Of a stretch of DNA of 24,260 nt, positions 1 to 7,400 are shown in pieces. The position numbers and the translations under genes are program-made. Numbering within the stretch: the first letter of the stretch is position 1; each line of letters begins with the position of its first letter. The stretch is from a virus: IMG/VR virus record IMGVR_UViG_3300031774_000148, positions 1-24,260 of that record; one strand, given 5' to 3'. The notes beneath the pieces are model-generated. The model saw only the letters and a list, made by a program, of their open reading frames with translations. It did not search any database and had not been told where the DNA came from.

Positions 1-2
1 TG

Positions 3-194
3 CTGGTATCATTTATGGTATCAGCAGAACCTAAAAAAGAAGAAGTTGGTAGATATAAATTAATAGTATCATCTTATACAAGTAATAAAACAGGTAAAAT
101 GTATATACTTGAGACTACAATAGATACCAAGAATGGTAAAGTAATTAAAAGAAAACGATTTTATCATGCAAATTACGGGAAAAAGAAAAAATGA
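3..194 (+). CDS. C-terminal part of a small exported protein (5' end outside window)
   Basis: An open frame enters from the left edge and ends with TGA at 192-194, giving 63 visible residues. The first visible residues (LVSFMVSA, then EPKKEE) look like the hydrophobic end of a signal peptide with a V-S-A/E cleavage site. The rest is a short, basic, beta-rich sequence (RYKLIVSS, KMYILETTID) ending in four lysines. I recognise no family. The stop overlaps the start of the next gene in an ATGA arrangement, so the two are probably translationally coupled and both exported. An in-frame ATG at 15 could be an internal start, but the signal-peptide-like residues before it suggest the true start lies outside the window. 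Confidence 0.55.
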   Translation: MVSFMVSAEPKKEEVGRYKLIVSSYTSNKTGKMYILETTIDTKNGKVIKRKRFYHANYGKKKK

Positions 195-769
195 GATTTT
201 TAATATTGTTAATGTTGAGTTTTGGTTTATCAACAGAATGGGGAACATCGGTAAGTGTAAGAACACCAAATGATGCAACAAAAGAATTAGATTATGAGTT
301 TTCAATTAAATTTGAAGACACAAACGAAAAAATTAGATATTTATTAAAAAGAGATTGGGAAAGAGAACTAGGTGAAAAGTATATCGATGATGTAGTTAAA
401 TTTTCACATCAAGTATATGATAATTTTTATTATGGTATAGATTATGTGAATAAAGAATCAAAAGATATTTTTTACACAACTTATAATATTGGTATAACTC
501 ACGATGGTTGGAATTTTGGTATATCAGTTAAAGATGAAGATAAGTTAGCTAGTTTTGGATATAATAAAAAATTAAAACAAGACGATTTAGAATATAATGT
601 AGGATTATCTTTTAAATCTGATTTAGGTGAAAACAATATTATCAATCTAAAATCAGAAGTAAAGAAGTGGTTATCTGAAAATATTAATATATTTGCTTTA
701 TATAAACATGAGTATTACAATAAACAAGAAGATTTTCAATTCAAAGTTGGATTGGGAATTAAATTATAA
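191..769 (+). CDS. Exported protein, possible outer-membrane beta-barrel
   Basis: This 192-residue protein starts with a signal-peptide-like segment (MRFLILLMLSFGLSTEWG, about residues 1-17). The mature part has many alternating strands with aromatic residues (FYYGIDYV, FYTTYNIGI, WNFGISV, EYNVGLSF, INIFALYKHEYY) and ends in a strand, FQFKVGLGIKL. This is the look of a small 8-strand outer-membrane barrel, although the last residue is L rather than the usual aromatic. I do not recognise a family. An exported barrel next to another exported protein in a phage could alter the infected cell surface, for example receptor masking or superinfection exclusion; that role is inference. It shares a 4-nt ATGA overlap with the preceding gene. 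Confidence 0.65.
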   Translation: MRFLILLMLSFGLSTEWGTSVSVRTPNDATKELDYEFSIKFEDTNEKIRYLLKRDWERELGEKYIDDVVKFSHQVYDNFYYGIDYVNKESKDIFYTTYNIGITHDGWNFGISVKDEDKLASFGYNKKLKQDDLEYNVGLSFKSDLGENNIINLKSEVKKWLSENINIFALYKHEYYNKQEDFQFKVGLGIKL

Positions 770-818
770 AAAGCTTGTAAAATTGATAAATAATTCGTAA
801 ATTACATAGAGGTGTATT

Positions 819-3800
819 GTGAACAAACTTGTAGAAGAAATAATAAAACCGATTTTAGAAGCCAACTCAAATATTAAAAAAGTTGTTGGTGTATATGGTG
901 GTAGATTCCAACCATTTGGTCCTCATCATTATAAAACTTATAAGTGGTTGACTAAACAAGTTGACGAAGCATACATCACAACATCCAATATAAAGAAACC
1001 ACCAAGACATCCAATGAATTATAAAGAAAAAGTCAGACATATGACTAAAATGGGTGTTCCTTCAAATCGTATCATTGTAGAAAAAACACCTTATGTTGCA
1101 AATAACCTTTCAAAGAAATACAATAAAGATACAACAGCATTCGTTTATGTATTCGGTGCTAAAGATGCTGGTAGATTAGGTGGTAGTGGAAAATACTATA
1201 AAGATTATAAGAAGAATAAAAAGAATTTAGAAGGATTTGAAAAACACGGATATTATTTAGTTGCACCACATGTTTCAATATCAGTTGGTGGTAAAGAAGT
1301 AAGTGGAACATCAATGAGAGAATTACTTGGTTCAGATAAGTATGATGATAAGCAAAGAGCTAAGTTATTTAAAAAGATGTTTGGGTATTATGACAAAGGT
1401 GTATTTCAAATGATGGTGAATAAATTCAAAAAATTATTTGAATGGGATAATACAAAAGAAAAACCAAAAAATCCAAAACACTTTGATAAAAAAAACAGAG
1501 ATTTATTACAAGATGTTGAAAATTGGTTAAAAAAAGGTAGTAAAAAAGATAGAGAATTAAAGTTAAAGATAAGTAAATTATATTCTAAAGCCTTTAAACA
1601 AATGCCAGGTTCAGCAAATCAATTAAAGATAAGAAAAGAAATAGAAAAATTAAGAAATCAATTAAGTGAGGGAGTTGATTTACCAATAGAAATAGGTGAT
1701 ACTGTTAGAATGGGTAAATTTAAAAACAAAAAGGTTGTTATTAAAAAAATTGAATGGAATGAAAAAGGTGATTTACTTATAAACGGAAGACCAGCTATGA
1801 AATTCAGACTTGAGAAAAAAGCTGAAGTTGAAGAAGGTTATCCTAATGAAGAGGATATGAAAAAGATTAGAAAAAGAGTTAAGAAAGCAAGAAGTAAATC
1901 AGATAGTAGTAAAGAATATCAATATCATCCAATTGATGAATTTTTAATTCATACTGATATAAGTAAAATTTTTGAAGTTTCAAATACTGGAACTGATGGT
2001 ATTCAAGGTGTTGACTCTGGTCCAAGTTTAATGTTTAAAAATGCAGAACATTATAAGGGTAGAGGTGACATGGAAGCAGAAAAACTTGGTTGGATTGTTA
2101 TTAATTATATTTTACAAGGTGATGTAGATAGTTTACCACCAGATGAATCTGAAATGTTAGATGGGTGGCCAATGGGCCCACATAACTCAGTATCCTATTT
2201 ACCAGCCGGAATAGGAACAGGAACAACACCAAATAACCAAGAAAATCTAACTGGCGCAAAAGGATATGATAAGTGGGTTAGGGCTATGAGGTCAACGGCT
2301 GAAGAAGTTGGTTATGAATTAATGAAGTTTACAAAACAAGATAGAGATACAAGAAAACAAATCGCTAAAGATACTGTGGATACGATTAAACAACAAGAAA
2401 AAGAAGAAGTTGAAGAAAATGTATTCTCAAAAGATTGGTGGGATGATATTTTAACAGAAGTATCTGCTAAAACAAAAAAATTCAAACAAAAATTAATGAG
2501 AAGAGGTATCAAGATAAGATACGATAAAGAAAAAGCTCAACAAGACTTACAACAAAAATATGGTGGACAAGGTGAGGTTGTTGGTAAAAAGTTTGGATTA
2601 AGAAAAGCTTATTATGCAGTTCCTAAAAAAGGATTTAAGAAAGATACAAAACCAACAATTACAATCAATAAAAAGGAAATGGATAAATTACATACAGATA
2701 AACAGATTGAAAAAGGTAATTTAAGAGTATTGTATAAAGAGGGTTTATTAATGGAAGGTGGTGCATATGGACATATGGCTCATCCATTTGATGACAAAGA
2801 TTTAACATTCGGTGATTTAAAGAAAATTATTGAAAATGGTTTAGGTGGAACATTAAGTCGTGAAGATGGAGTTACAGAAAAACTTGATGGACAAAACATT
2901 ATGATAAGTTGGAAAGACGGAAAACTTATTGCAGCTAGAAACAAAGGACATATCAAGAATGGTGGAAAGACTGCATTGGATACAAAAGGTATTATCAGTA
3001 AGTTTAAAGGTAGGGGTGATATAAAAGATGCTTTTGTATTTGCTATGAAAGATTTAGAAAAAGCTATTAAGTCTTTATCAGATAAACAAAAAGAAAAGAT
3101 ATTCAATAATGGATATAACTTTATGAATTTAGAAGTAATGTGGCCTAAATCAGAAAATGTGGTTAATTACGATAAAGCTGAATTGGTATTTCACGGAGCA
3201 TTGGTTTACGATGATAAAGGAACTGTAAAAGGTGAAGTAAAAGGTAGTGGTAGAATACTTGCTGGTATGATTAAACAAAGAAACCAAAACATTCAAAAGA
3301 AATATTCAATTGGTAAACCTGTGTTTTTAGATGTTCCAAAACATCAAGACTTTAGTAAGATGAAAAGTAAGTTTTTAGGAAAATTATCTAAATTACAATC
3401 TAAATTTGGATTATCAGATAATGATACATTAGGTTTATATCATCAGAAATGGTGGGAACAATTTATTATAAAGAATATAGGGCAACCATTACCAAATGTA
3501 TTAAGGGGATTAACTTTACGATGGGCTTTCTTTGATAAATCATTTAAAATACCAGAAATTAAAAAACATATAAAGGATGAAAAAAAATTAGAATGGGTAT
3601 TAAAGTTTGATAAACAAAATCATCAAAAACAAGTGAAAGAAAATATGAAACCATTTGAAGAATTGTTCTTTGGAGTTGGTGCGGAAATATTAAAAAATGT
3701 AAAAGGATTTATGGCTGCTAATCCAAAGAAATCAGTTCAAAGTATTAGAAAGAAATTAAATACATCAATAGAGAATGTAAAAGCTAGTGGTGATAAGAAA

Positions 3801-3965
3801 AAATTAAATACATTAAAATTACAATTAGATAAATTAAACAAGATTGGTGGTGTTGATGCTATAGTTCCAAGTGAAGGAATAGTGTTCAAGTATAAAGGAA
3901 AGACTTATAAATTTACAGGTGCATTTGCTCCAATAAATCAAATCACAGGTTTAATTTATTTTTAG
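819..3965 (+). CDS. Nucleotidyltransferase-ligase fusion, possible protease-processed polyprotein
   Basis: A 1048-residue multidomain protein; GTG start with AGAGG at 808-812. Residues 22-170 form an HxGH-superfamily nucleotidyltransferase: GRFQPFGPHH (28-37) matches the GxFxPxHxGH nucleotide site and SGTSMR (162-167) the distal S/TxxR motif, as in NMN adenylyl- and cytidylyltransferases. Residues 285-545 hold a small beta domain (IGDTVRMGKFKNKKV) and a region I cannot assign. Residues 647-1048 look like a covalent nucleotidyltransferase of the DNA/RNA ligase type: EKLDGQ (687-692, predicted AMP-accepting K688), FMNLEVMW (768-775), FHGALVYDD (791-799), EGIVFKYKG (1019-1027) and KTYKFTG (1028-1034). 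Candidate gp21-type sites are ILE14/A, QLSE284/G, ILTE547/V and LLME646/G; the last falls just before the ligase domain. Substrates are unknown; an NAD- or RNA-repair role would be inference. The large insert before motif IV is unusual for small RNA ligases. Confidence 0.85.
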   Translation: MNKLVEEIIKPILEANSNIKKVVGVYGGRFQPFGPHHYKTYKWLTKQVDEAYITTSNIKKPPRHPMNYKEKVRHMTKMGVPSNRIIVEKTPYVANNLSKKYNKDTTAFVYVFGAKDAGRLGGSGKYYKDYKKNKKNLEGFEKHGYYLVAPHVSISVGGKEVSGTSMRELLGSDKYDDKQRAKLFKKMFGYYDKGVFQMMVNKFKKLFEWDNTKEKPKNPKHFDKKNRDLLQDVENWLKKGSKKDRELKLKISKLYSKAFKQMPGSANQLKIRKEIEKLRNQLSEGVDLPIEIGDTVRMGKFKNKKVVIKKIEWNEKGDLLINGRPAMKFRLEKKAEVEEGYPNEEDMKKIRKRVKKARSKSDSSKEYQYHPIDEFLIHTDISKIFEVSNTGTDGIQGVDSGPSLMFKNAEHYKGRGDMEAEKLGWIVINYILQGDVDSLPPDESEMLDGWPMGPHNSVSYLPAGIGTGTTPNNQENLTGAKGYDKWVRAMRSTAEEVGYELMKFTKQDRDTRKQIAKDTVDTIKQQEKEEVEENVFSKDWWDDILTEVSAKTKKFKQKLMRRGIKIRYDKEKAQQDLQQKYGGQGEVVGKKFGLRKAYYAVPKKGFKKDTKPTITINKKEMDKLHTDKQIEKGNLRVLYKEGLLMEGGAYGHMAHPFDDKDLTFGDLKKIIENGLGGTLSREDGVTEKLDGQNIMISWKDGKLIAARNKGHIKNGGKTALDTKGIISKFKGRGDIKDAFVFAMKDLEKAIKSLSDKQKEKIFNNGYNFMNLEVMWPKSENVVNYDKAELVFHGALVYDDKGTVKGEVKGSGRILAGMIKQRNQNIQKKYSIGKPVFLDVPKHQDFSKMKSKFLGKLSKLQSKFGLSDNDTLGLYHQKWWEQFIIKNIGQPLPNVLRGLTLRWAFFDKSFKIPEIKKHIKDEKKLEWVLKFDKQNHQKQVKENMKPFEELFFGVGAEILKNVKGFMAANPKKSVQSIRKKLNTSIENVKASGDKKKLNTLKLQLDKLNKIGGVDAIVPSEGIVFKYKGKTYKFTGAFAPINQITGLIYF

Positions 3966-3980
3966 ATATTTATATATACA
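3965..3980 (+). promoter_or_regulatory. Candidate late promoter, copy 1
   Basis: ATATTTATATA at 3966-3976 followed by TACAAGAAT, in the 30-nt gap between the fusion gene and the zinc-ribbon gene. The same 11-mer occurs at four other intergenic sites. The gap leaves only about 16 nt to the ATG at 3996, including the Shine-Dalgarno sequence AAGAGG, so the leader would be very short. No transcription data; the call rests on recurrence and position. Confidence 0.6.
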
Positions 3981-3995
3981 AGAATAAGAGGTATT

Positions 3996-4523
3996 ATGGC
4001 AAAAGAAAGTAAAAATCTACAAAAAGTCCAAGATATGTTGGATGGAAATTATGGTGGAAAGATACAATCTGGATATTCACATACTGAAGAAGTAAGAAAA
4101 GTTGGTGATAAATGGACAGATAGTGAAGGATACGAGTGGGAACAGAAAGAAGGATATAAATATAAAATACCTTCAATGCCAGCTGTTGGTATGTTTTCTC
4201 ACCAATGTAAAGATTGTCAAAAAAATTGTAGTCCAAAGACAGCAAAGCCGTGGGATAGAGATTGTTTTAAAGCGGATGGTAGATGTTATTATTGTCAGAT
4301 GGATTATGAAGTGGATTTAAAAGTTAAACCAATAAGATGGTTTGCTTATAGAAGATTAAAAGATTTGAGAAATATGGATTCTCTTGAAAAAGATATGATT
4401 CAATGGGTTGATGAAATGGAAAAAAATAGAGAAAGAAATCCATTTGATGAAAAAGTAGCCAATGCTTTAGCAAATGGTGAGGTTGAAATGTCAATAAATA
4501 AAGTAACTAATAAACTCGTATAG
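3996..4523 (+). CDS. Zinc-ribbon-like protein
   Basis: A 175-residue soluble protein with six cysteines: C71-x2-C74, C78, C90 and C97-x2-C100. The two CxxC knuckles, 22 residues apart, look like a four-cysteine zinc ribbon, with C78 and C90 possible extra ligands. The N-terminal 60 residues hold a lysine-rich helix and a W/Y-rich strand region (KVGDKWTDSEGYEWEQKEG). The C-terminal half is helical and charged. I recall similar proteins of unknown function in marine T4-like phages; their role is not known to me. It is the first gene after candidate promoter copy 1 and starts the run leading to terminase. A nucleic-acid or protein-binding role is plausible from the ribbon, not shown. Confidence 0.75.
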   Translation: MAKESKNLQKVQDMLDGNYGGKIQSGYSHTEEVRKVGDKWTDSEGYEWEQKEGYKYKIPSMPAVGMFSHQCKDCQKNCSPKTAKPWDRDCFKADGRCYYCQMDYEVDLKVKPIRWFAYRRLKDLRNMDSLEKDMIQWVDEMEKNRERNPFDEKVANALANGEVEMSINKVTNKLV

Positions 4524-4533
4524 GAGAAAAACT

Positions 4534-4683
4534 ATGGAATGGGTAATGGCAAATTGGGAATGGATAATGTTAGGATTTTACACATTAGAAAAAATCGTAA
4601 AATTATCACCAAGTAAAAAAGACGACATCATATTCGATGCAGTAATTAAACCTGTGTGGGATAAACTACCTTTCGGTAAGTAA
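4534..4683 (+). CDS. Small conserved-looking phage protein (49 aa)
   Basis: A short reading frame of 49 residues beginning MEWVMANWEW, preceded by a good Shine-Dalgarno sequence (AGGAG at 4522-4526, about 7 nt before the ATG). It fills the gap between two confident genes and its stop lies 1 nt from the next start. The N-terminal half is tryptophan-rich and hydrophobic (WIMLGFYTLEKIVKL), perhaps a membrane-associated amphipathic helix; the C-terminal half is charged and ends KLPFGK. No function can be assigned. Confidence 0.75.
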   Translation: MEWVMANWEWIMLGFYTLEKIVKLSPSKKDDIIFDAVIKPVWDKLPFGK

Positions 4684-4684
4684 G

Positions 4685-5005
4685 ATGTTTAGCAAAATCA
4701 AAAAATATGTAATTGGATTTTTTGTTTTGGCTGGAGGTATTCTTTTTGCTTTCTTGAGTGGTAAAAGTGCTGGACGAAAGAAAGAACGATTAGGTGGATT
4801 GAAAGATAAAATCAAAGAAACCGATAAATCAATCAAGAAAACAGAAAAGAAAAAAAGAGGAATTAAAAAGTCTCTTGAAAGCAAAAAGAAATCGTTAGAA
4901 GAAATTAAAAAACAAAGAGAATCATTTGGTGCATATAATAGTCCAAGTTCAAATGCTAAAGATGCAGCTGATTATCTTAAAAAATTTAGCAAGGAGAAAA
5001 AATAA
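4685..5005 (+). CDS. Membrane-anchored coiled-coil protein (possible inner-membrane spanin)
   Basis: This 106-residue protein has one N-terminal transmembrane segment (YVIGFFVLAGGILFAFLSG, about residues 8-26) followed by a long lysine/glutamate-rich coiled coil (about 30-80) and a short tail. N-terminal anchor plus periplasmic coiled coil is the layout of Rz-type inner-membrane spanins, and the cell-wall-facing protein at 5424 could be a partner. No endolysin gene is visible nearby, so this is only a topology argument; it could equally be another membrane protein. It overlaps the next gene by 1 nt (TAATG), whose Shine-Dalgarno (AAGGAG, 4991-4996) lies within this gene. Confidence 0.7.
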   Translation: MFSKIKKYVIGFFVLAGGILFAFLSGKSAGRKKERLGGLKDKIKETDKSIKKTEKKKRGIKKSLESKKKSLEEIKKQRESFGAYNSPSSNAKDAADYLKKFSKEKK

Positions 5006-5424
5006 TGGCACAGACTGATGGTGGAAACCAAAGACAAAATAATAATCCTTTGCCAGGAGATGGTGCTAACAATCAAACAAGACCTGGTAAAACAAGAAAT
5101 GCAGGAATGAGTGGATTAAGTGGAACTGCGGGGCAAAGTGCTCTGTATAAGATATATGGTACAAATGAACCTTATAATGGATTAACTGTTGAAGTAGGTG
5201 GATTTTTGTATTCAACTATGGGTGGAGCTTTAGAGGGTGACTCTTATCAACTTATGGCAAATTCACCACAAGCAGACCCAAATAAAAAACTAATCACTCC
5301 TACTAACCCACAATCATCTCAAATTCCTCCAATTTCATCAACAAGACCTGGTGGTGGAAATCAAAATACAACACCAGGTGGTCCAAGAAATGATAAAATA
5401 AATCAAGGTGGGAGTTCATATTAA
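5005..5424 (+). CDS. Low-complexity Gly/Asn/Pro-rich protein of unknown function
   Basis: A 139-residue protein with disordered ends rich in Q, N, G and P (residues 1-35 and about 90-139) around a short ordered-looking core (SALYKIYGTNEPYNGLTVEV, then GGFLYSTMGGAL). The C-terminal third has repeated P-G-G motifs (STRPGGG, NTTPGGP). There is no signal peptide or membrane segment. I do not recognise it. Its position between membrane proteins and terminase suggests a late or structural role, but the sequence does not show one. Its stop overlaps the next start (TAATG), and the Shine-Dalgarno of that gene (GGTGGGAG, 5407-5414) lies inside it. Confidence 0.7.
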   Translation: MAQTDGGNQRQNNNPLPGDGANNQTRPGKTRNAGMSGLSGTAGQSALYKIYGTNEPYNGLTVEVGGFLYSTMGGALEGDSYQLMANSPQADPNKKLITPTNPQSSQIPPISSTRPGGGNQNTTPGGPRNDKINQGGSSY

Positions 5425-5780
5425 TGTATAAATTATTATTTATATTATTAATTACTTTTTCATTCACACAAGAGGTTTGTGATGGAACTTGTTTTTCGGA
5501 AGAGGAAATTCTGAATATAACAGGCAATATAAAAGAGCTTGAATTTAAACTTAAAAAGGGTTTGGAGATTGAAACTAATTTAAATTCACAAATTCAATCT
5601 TATATTGAACAAGAGAAGTTAAATGAATCTTTAATCAATGATTATAAAAATCAATTACAATGGAAAGAAGAAATGATTGATTTGGTGAAACCAAAATGGT
5701 ATGATAATAAATATCTTTGGTTCTTTGGTGGAATGATAATAACAAGTGGTTCTGTATATTTAGCAGGACAGATAAAATGA
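5424..5780 (+). CDS. Exported coiled-coil protein with C-terminal membrane segment
   Basis: 118 residues: a signal-peptide-like N-terminus (MYKLLFILLITFSFTQ, about 1-16), two cysteines just after it (C19, C23), a coiled coil (about 28-80), then a tryptophan-rich junction (KPKWYDNKYLWFFGG) and a C-terminal transmembrane segment (about 93-114). Two membrane-directed ends with a periplasmic coiled coil suggest an envelope protein active late in infection; with the 4685 gene it may form a lysis pair. The cysteines are not in a clear lipobox (VCDG, no small residue pattern L-x-[AGS]-C). The gene shares a 4-nt ATGA overlap with terminase. Confidence 0.7.
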   Translation: MYKLLFILLITFSFTQEVCDGTCFSEEEILNITGNIKELEFKLKKGLEIETNLNSQIQSYIEQEKLNESLINDYKNQLQWKEEMIDLVKPKWYDNKYLWFFGGMIITSGSVYLAGQIK

Positions 5781-7390
5781 GTGATTTAAAACAAGCTATA
5801 CAAAGGGAATACTTGAAATGTGCATCCGACCCTGTATATTTTATGAGAAAGTATTGTACTATTCAACACCCTACAAGAGGTAAGGTGAAGTTTGATTTAT
5901 ATCCATTTCAAGAAAAATGTTTAACAGAATTTAAAGACAATCGTTACAATATAATTTTAAAAGCTAGACAATTAGGTATTTCAACTTTATCAGCTGGATA
6001 TTCATTATGGTTAATGTTATTTCATAATGATAAAAATGTTTTGGTAATTGCTACAGGTAAAGAAACTGCTAAAAACCTTGTTACAAAGGTTAGAGTGATG
6101 TATGAAGGATTACCTCAATGGTTAAAAACAGGAACAGAAGAGATAAACAAATTATCATTAAGATTTAAAAATGGTTCACAAATTAAAGCGATTGCATCTA
6201 ATGAATCTGCTGGTCGTTCTGAAGCATTATCACTACTGATAATTGATGAGGCTGCGTTTATTGACAAGATAGATACAATATGGACAGCTGCACAACAAAC
6301 ACTAGCAACTGGTGGTGGATGTATTGCTCTTTCTACACCAAATGGTGTTGGTAATTGGTTTCATAAACAATGGTTAGGTGCTGAAGAGGGTTCAAATCAA
6401 TTTAACACAATTAGATTACATTGGACAGACCATCCTGATAGAACGGAAGAATGGAGAAAAGAACAAGATAAGATTTTAGGACCATCACAAGCAGCTCAAG
6501 AATGTGATACGGACTTCTTATCTTCTGGACAATCAGTAGTCGACCCTGCAATTCTACAATGGTATAAAGAAGAATTAACTGAAGCTCCTATTGAAGAATT
6601 AGGAATAGATAGAGGTATGTGGGTATTTAGACAACCTGATTATACAAAAGAATATATAGTAGTTGCTGATGTGGCTCGTGGTGATGGAACGGATTTCTCA
6701 GCTTGTCAAGTGTTTGAAGTTGATGATATGGAACAAGTTGCAGAATATAAAGGACAATTATCTACTACAGATTATGGAAACTTCTTAATTGAAGTTGCAA
6801 CAAAATACAATGATGCTTTACTTATAGTTGAGAACAACAATATCGGTTGGGCTACAATACAAACTATTATTGATAGAGGATATAAGAATCTATTCTATCA
6901 ATCAAAAGATTTACAAGTTGTTGATACAGAACATAACATTACAAACAAATACAGAGCACAAGATAGAAATATGGTGCCTGGTTTTTCAACAACTACAAAA
7001 ACTCGTCCATTAGTGATAGCTAAAATGGAAGAGTATACAAGAGAAAAATTAGTGAAAATTCACTCAAATCGATTAATTGATGAATTATTTGTATTTATAT
7101 ACAAGAGTGGAGTTTCACATTCAAAAGCAGAAGCAATGCAAGGTTACAATGACGACTTAGTTATGTCTTATTCAATAGCACTTTGGGTTAGAGATACAGC
7201 TCTAAGACTACAGAAAGACAAAAATGACCAACAATGGGCAACAATGAACTCAATGTTGAAGTCAAATGGAAACAAATCGGAACACGCAGCAGGTTTTGGA
7301 GTAGGTTCTACTGGACAACCACAAAAGAATCCATATGAAATGGATAATGGTGTGGGTGAAAAAGAAGATTTAACTTGGTTAATTAAATAA
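5777..7390 (+). CDS. terL: Terminase large subunit (gp17-like)
   Basis: The DNA-packaging motor and headful nuclease, 537 residues from the ATG at 5777, which overlaps the upstream stop as ATGA. ATPase domain: Walker A-like ARQLGIST (63-70), Walker B LLIIDEAA (153-160, D157 and E158), coupling motif STPNG (186-190). Nuclease domain of the RNase H fold: D298 in VVADVARGDG, E352 in IVENNN, and D459/D460 in YNDDLVM. The T4 enzyme is somewhat longer (about 610 residues). I rejected the upstream ATG at 5717, which would add 20 residues (VLWWNDNNKWF...) read from the preceding gene's coding sequence. Residues 266-270 happen to read ELTEA, an LxE/A match that is probably chance. No small terminase subunit is recognised in the window. 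Confidence 0.97.
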   Translation: MSDLKQAIQREYLKCASDPVYFMRKYCTIQHPTRGKVKFDLYPFQEKCLTEFKDNRYNIILKARQLGISTLSAGYSLWLMLFHNDKNVLVIATGKETAKNLVTKVRVMYEGLPQWLKTGTEEINKLSLRFKNGSQIKAIASNESAGRSEALSLLIIDEAAFIDKIDTIWTAAQQTLATGGGCIALSTPNGVGNWFHKQWLGAEEGSNQFNTIRLHWTDHPDRTEEWRKEQDKILGPSQAAQECDTDFLSSGQSVVDPAILQWYKEELTEAPIEELGIDRGMWVFRQPDYTKEYIVVADVARGDGTDFSACQVFEVDDMEQVAEYKGQLSTTDYGNFLIEVATKYNDALLIVENNNIGWATIQTIIDRGYKNLFYQSKDLQVVDTEHNITNKYRAQDRNMVPGFSTTTKTRPLVIAKMEEYTREKLVKIHSNRLIDELFVFIYKSGVSHSKAEAMQGYNDDLVMSYSIALWVRDTALRLQKDKNDQQWATMNSMLKSNGNKSEHAAGFGVGSTGQPQKNPYEMDNGVGEKEDLTWLIK

Positions 7391-7400
7391 GAGGTAAAAA

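Noticed and set aside
785-792. GATAAATA before the fusion gene, 7 of 8 matches to the T4 late promoter
   Set aside because: AT-rich DNA gives such matches often (also 9244-9251, 17231-17238 and 22070-22077); none has the recurring 11-mer, so I do not call them promoters.
5717-5776. Upstream ATG for terminase
   Set aside because: The added residues come from the neighbouring coding frame; the ATG at 5777 has the ATGA overlap typical of this region and gives the usual family start.
6570-6590. LTE/A match in TerL (residues 267-270)
   Set aside because: Terminase is not a virion core protein and the site lies inside a folded region; it shows that LxE/A alone arises by chance.
7091-7106. GTATTTATATACAAGAG inside terminase, 10 of 11 matches to the recurring motif
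   Set aside because: It encodes a conserved-looking VFIYKSG segment and lacks the first A of the exact 11-mer; it could be an internal promoter for portal but is more likely chance.
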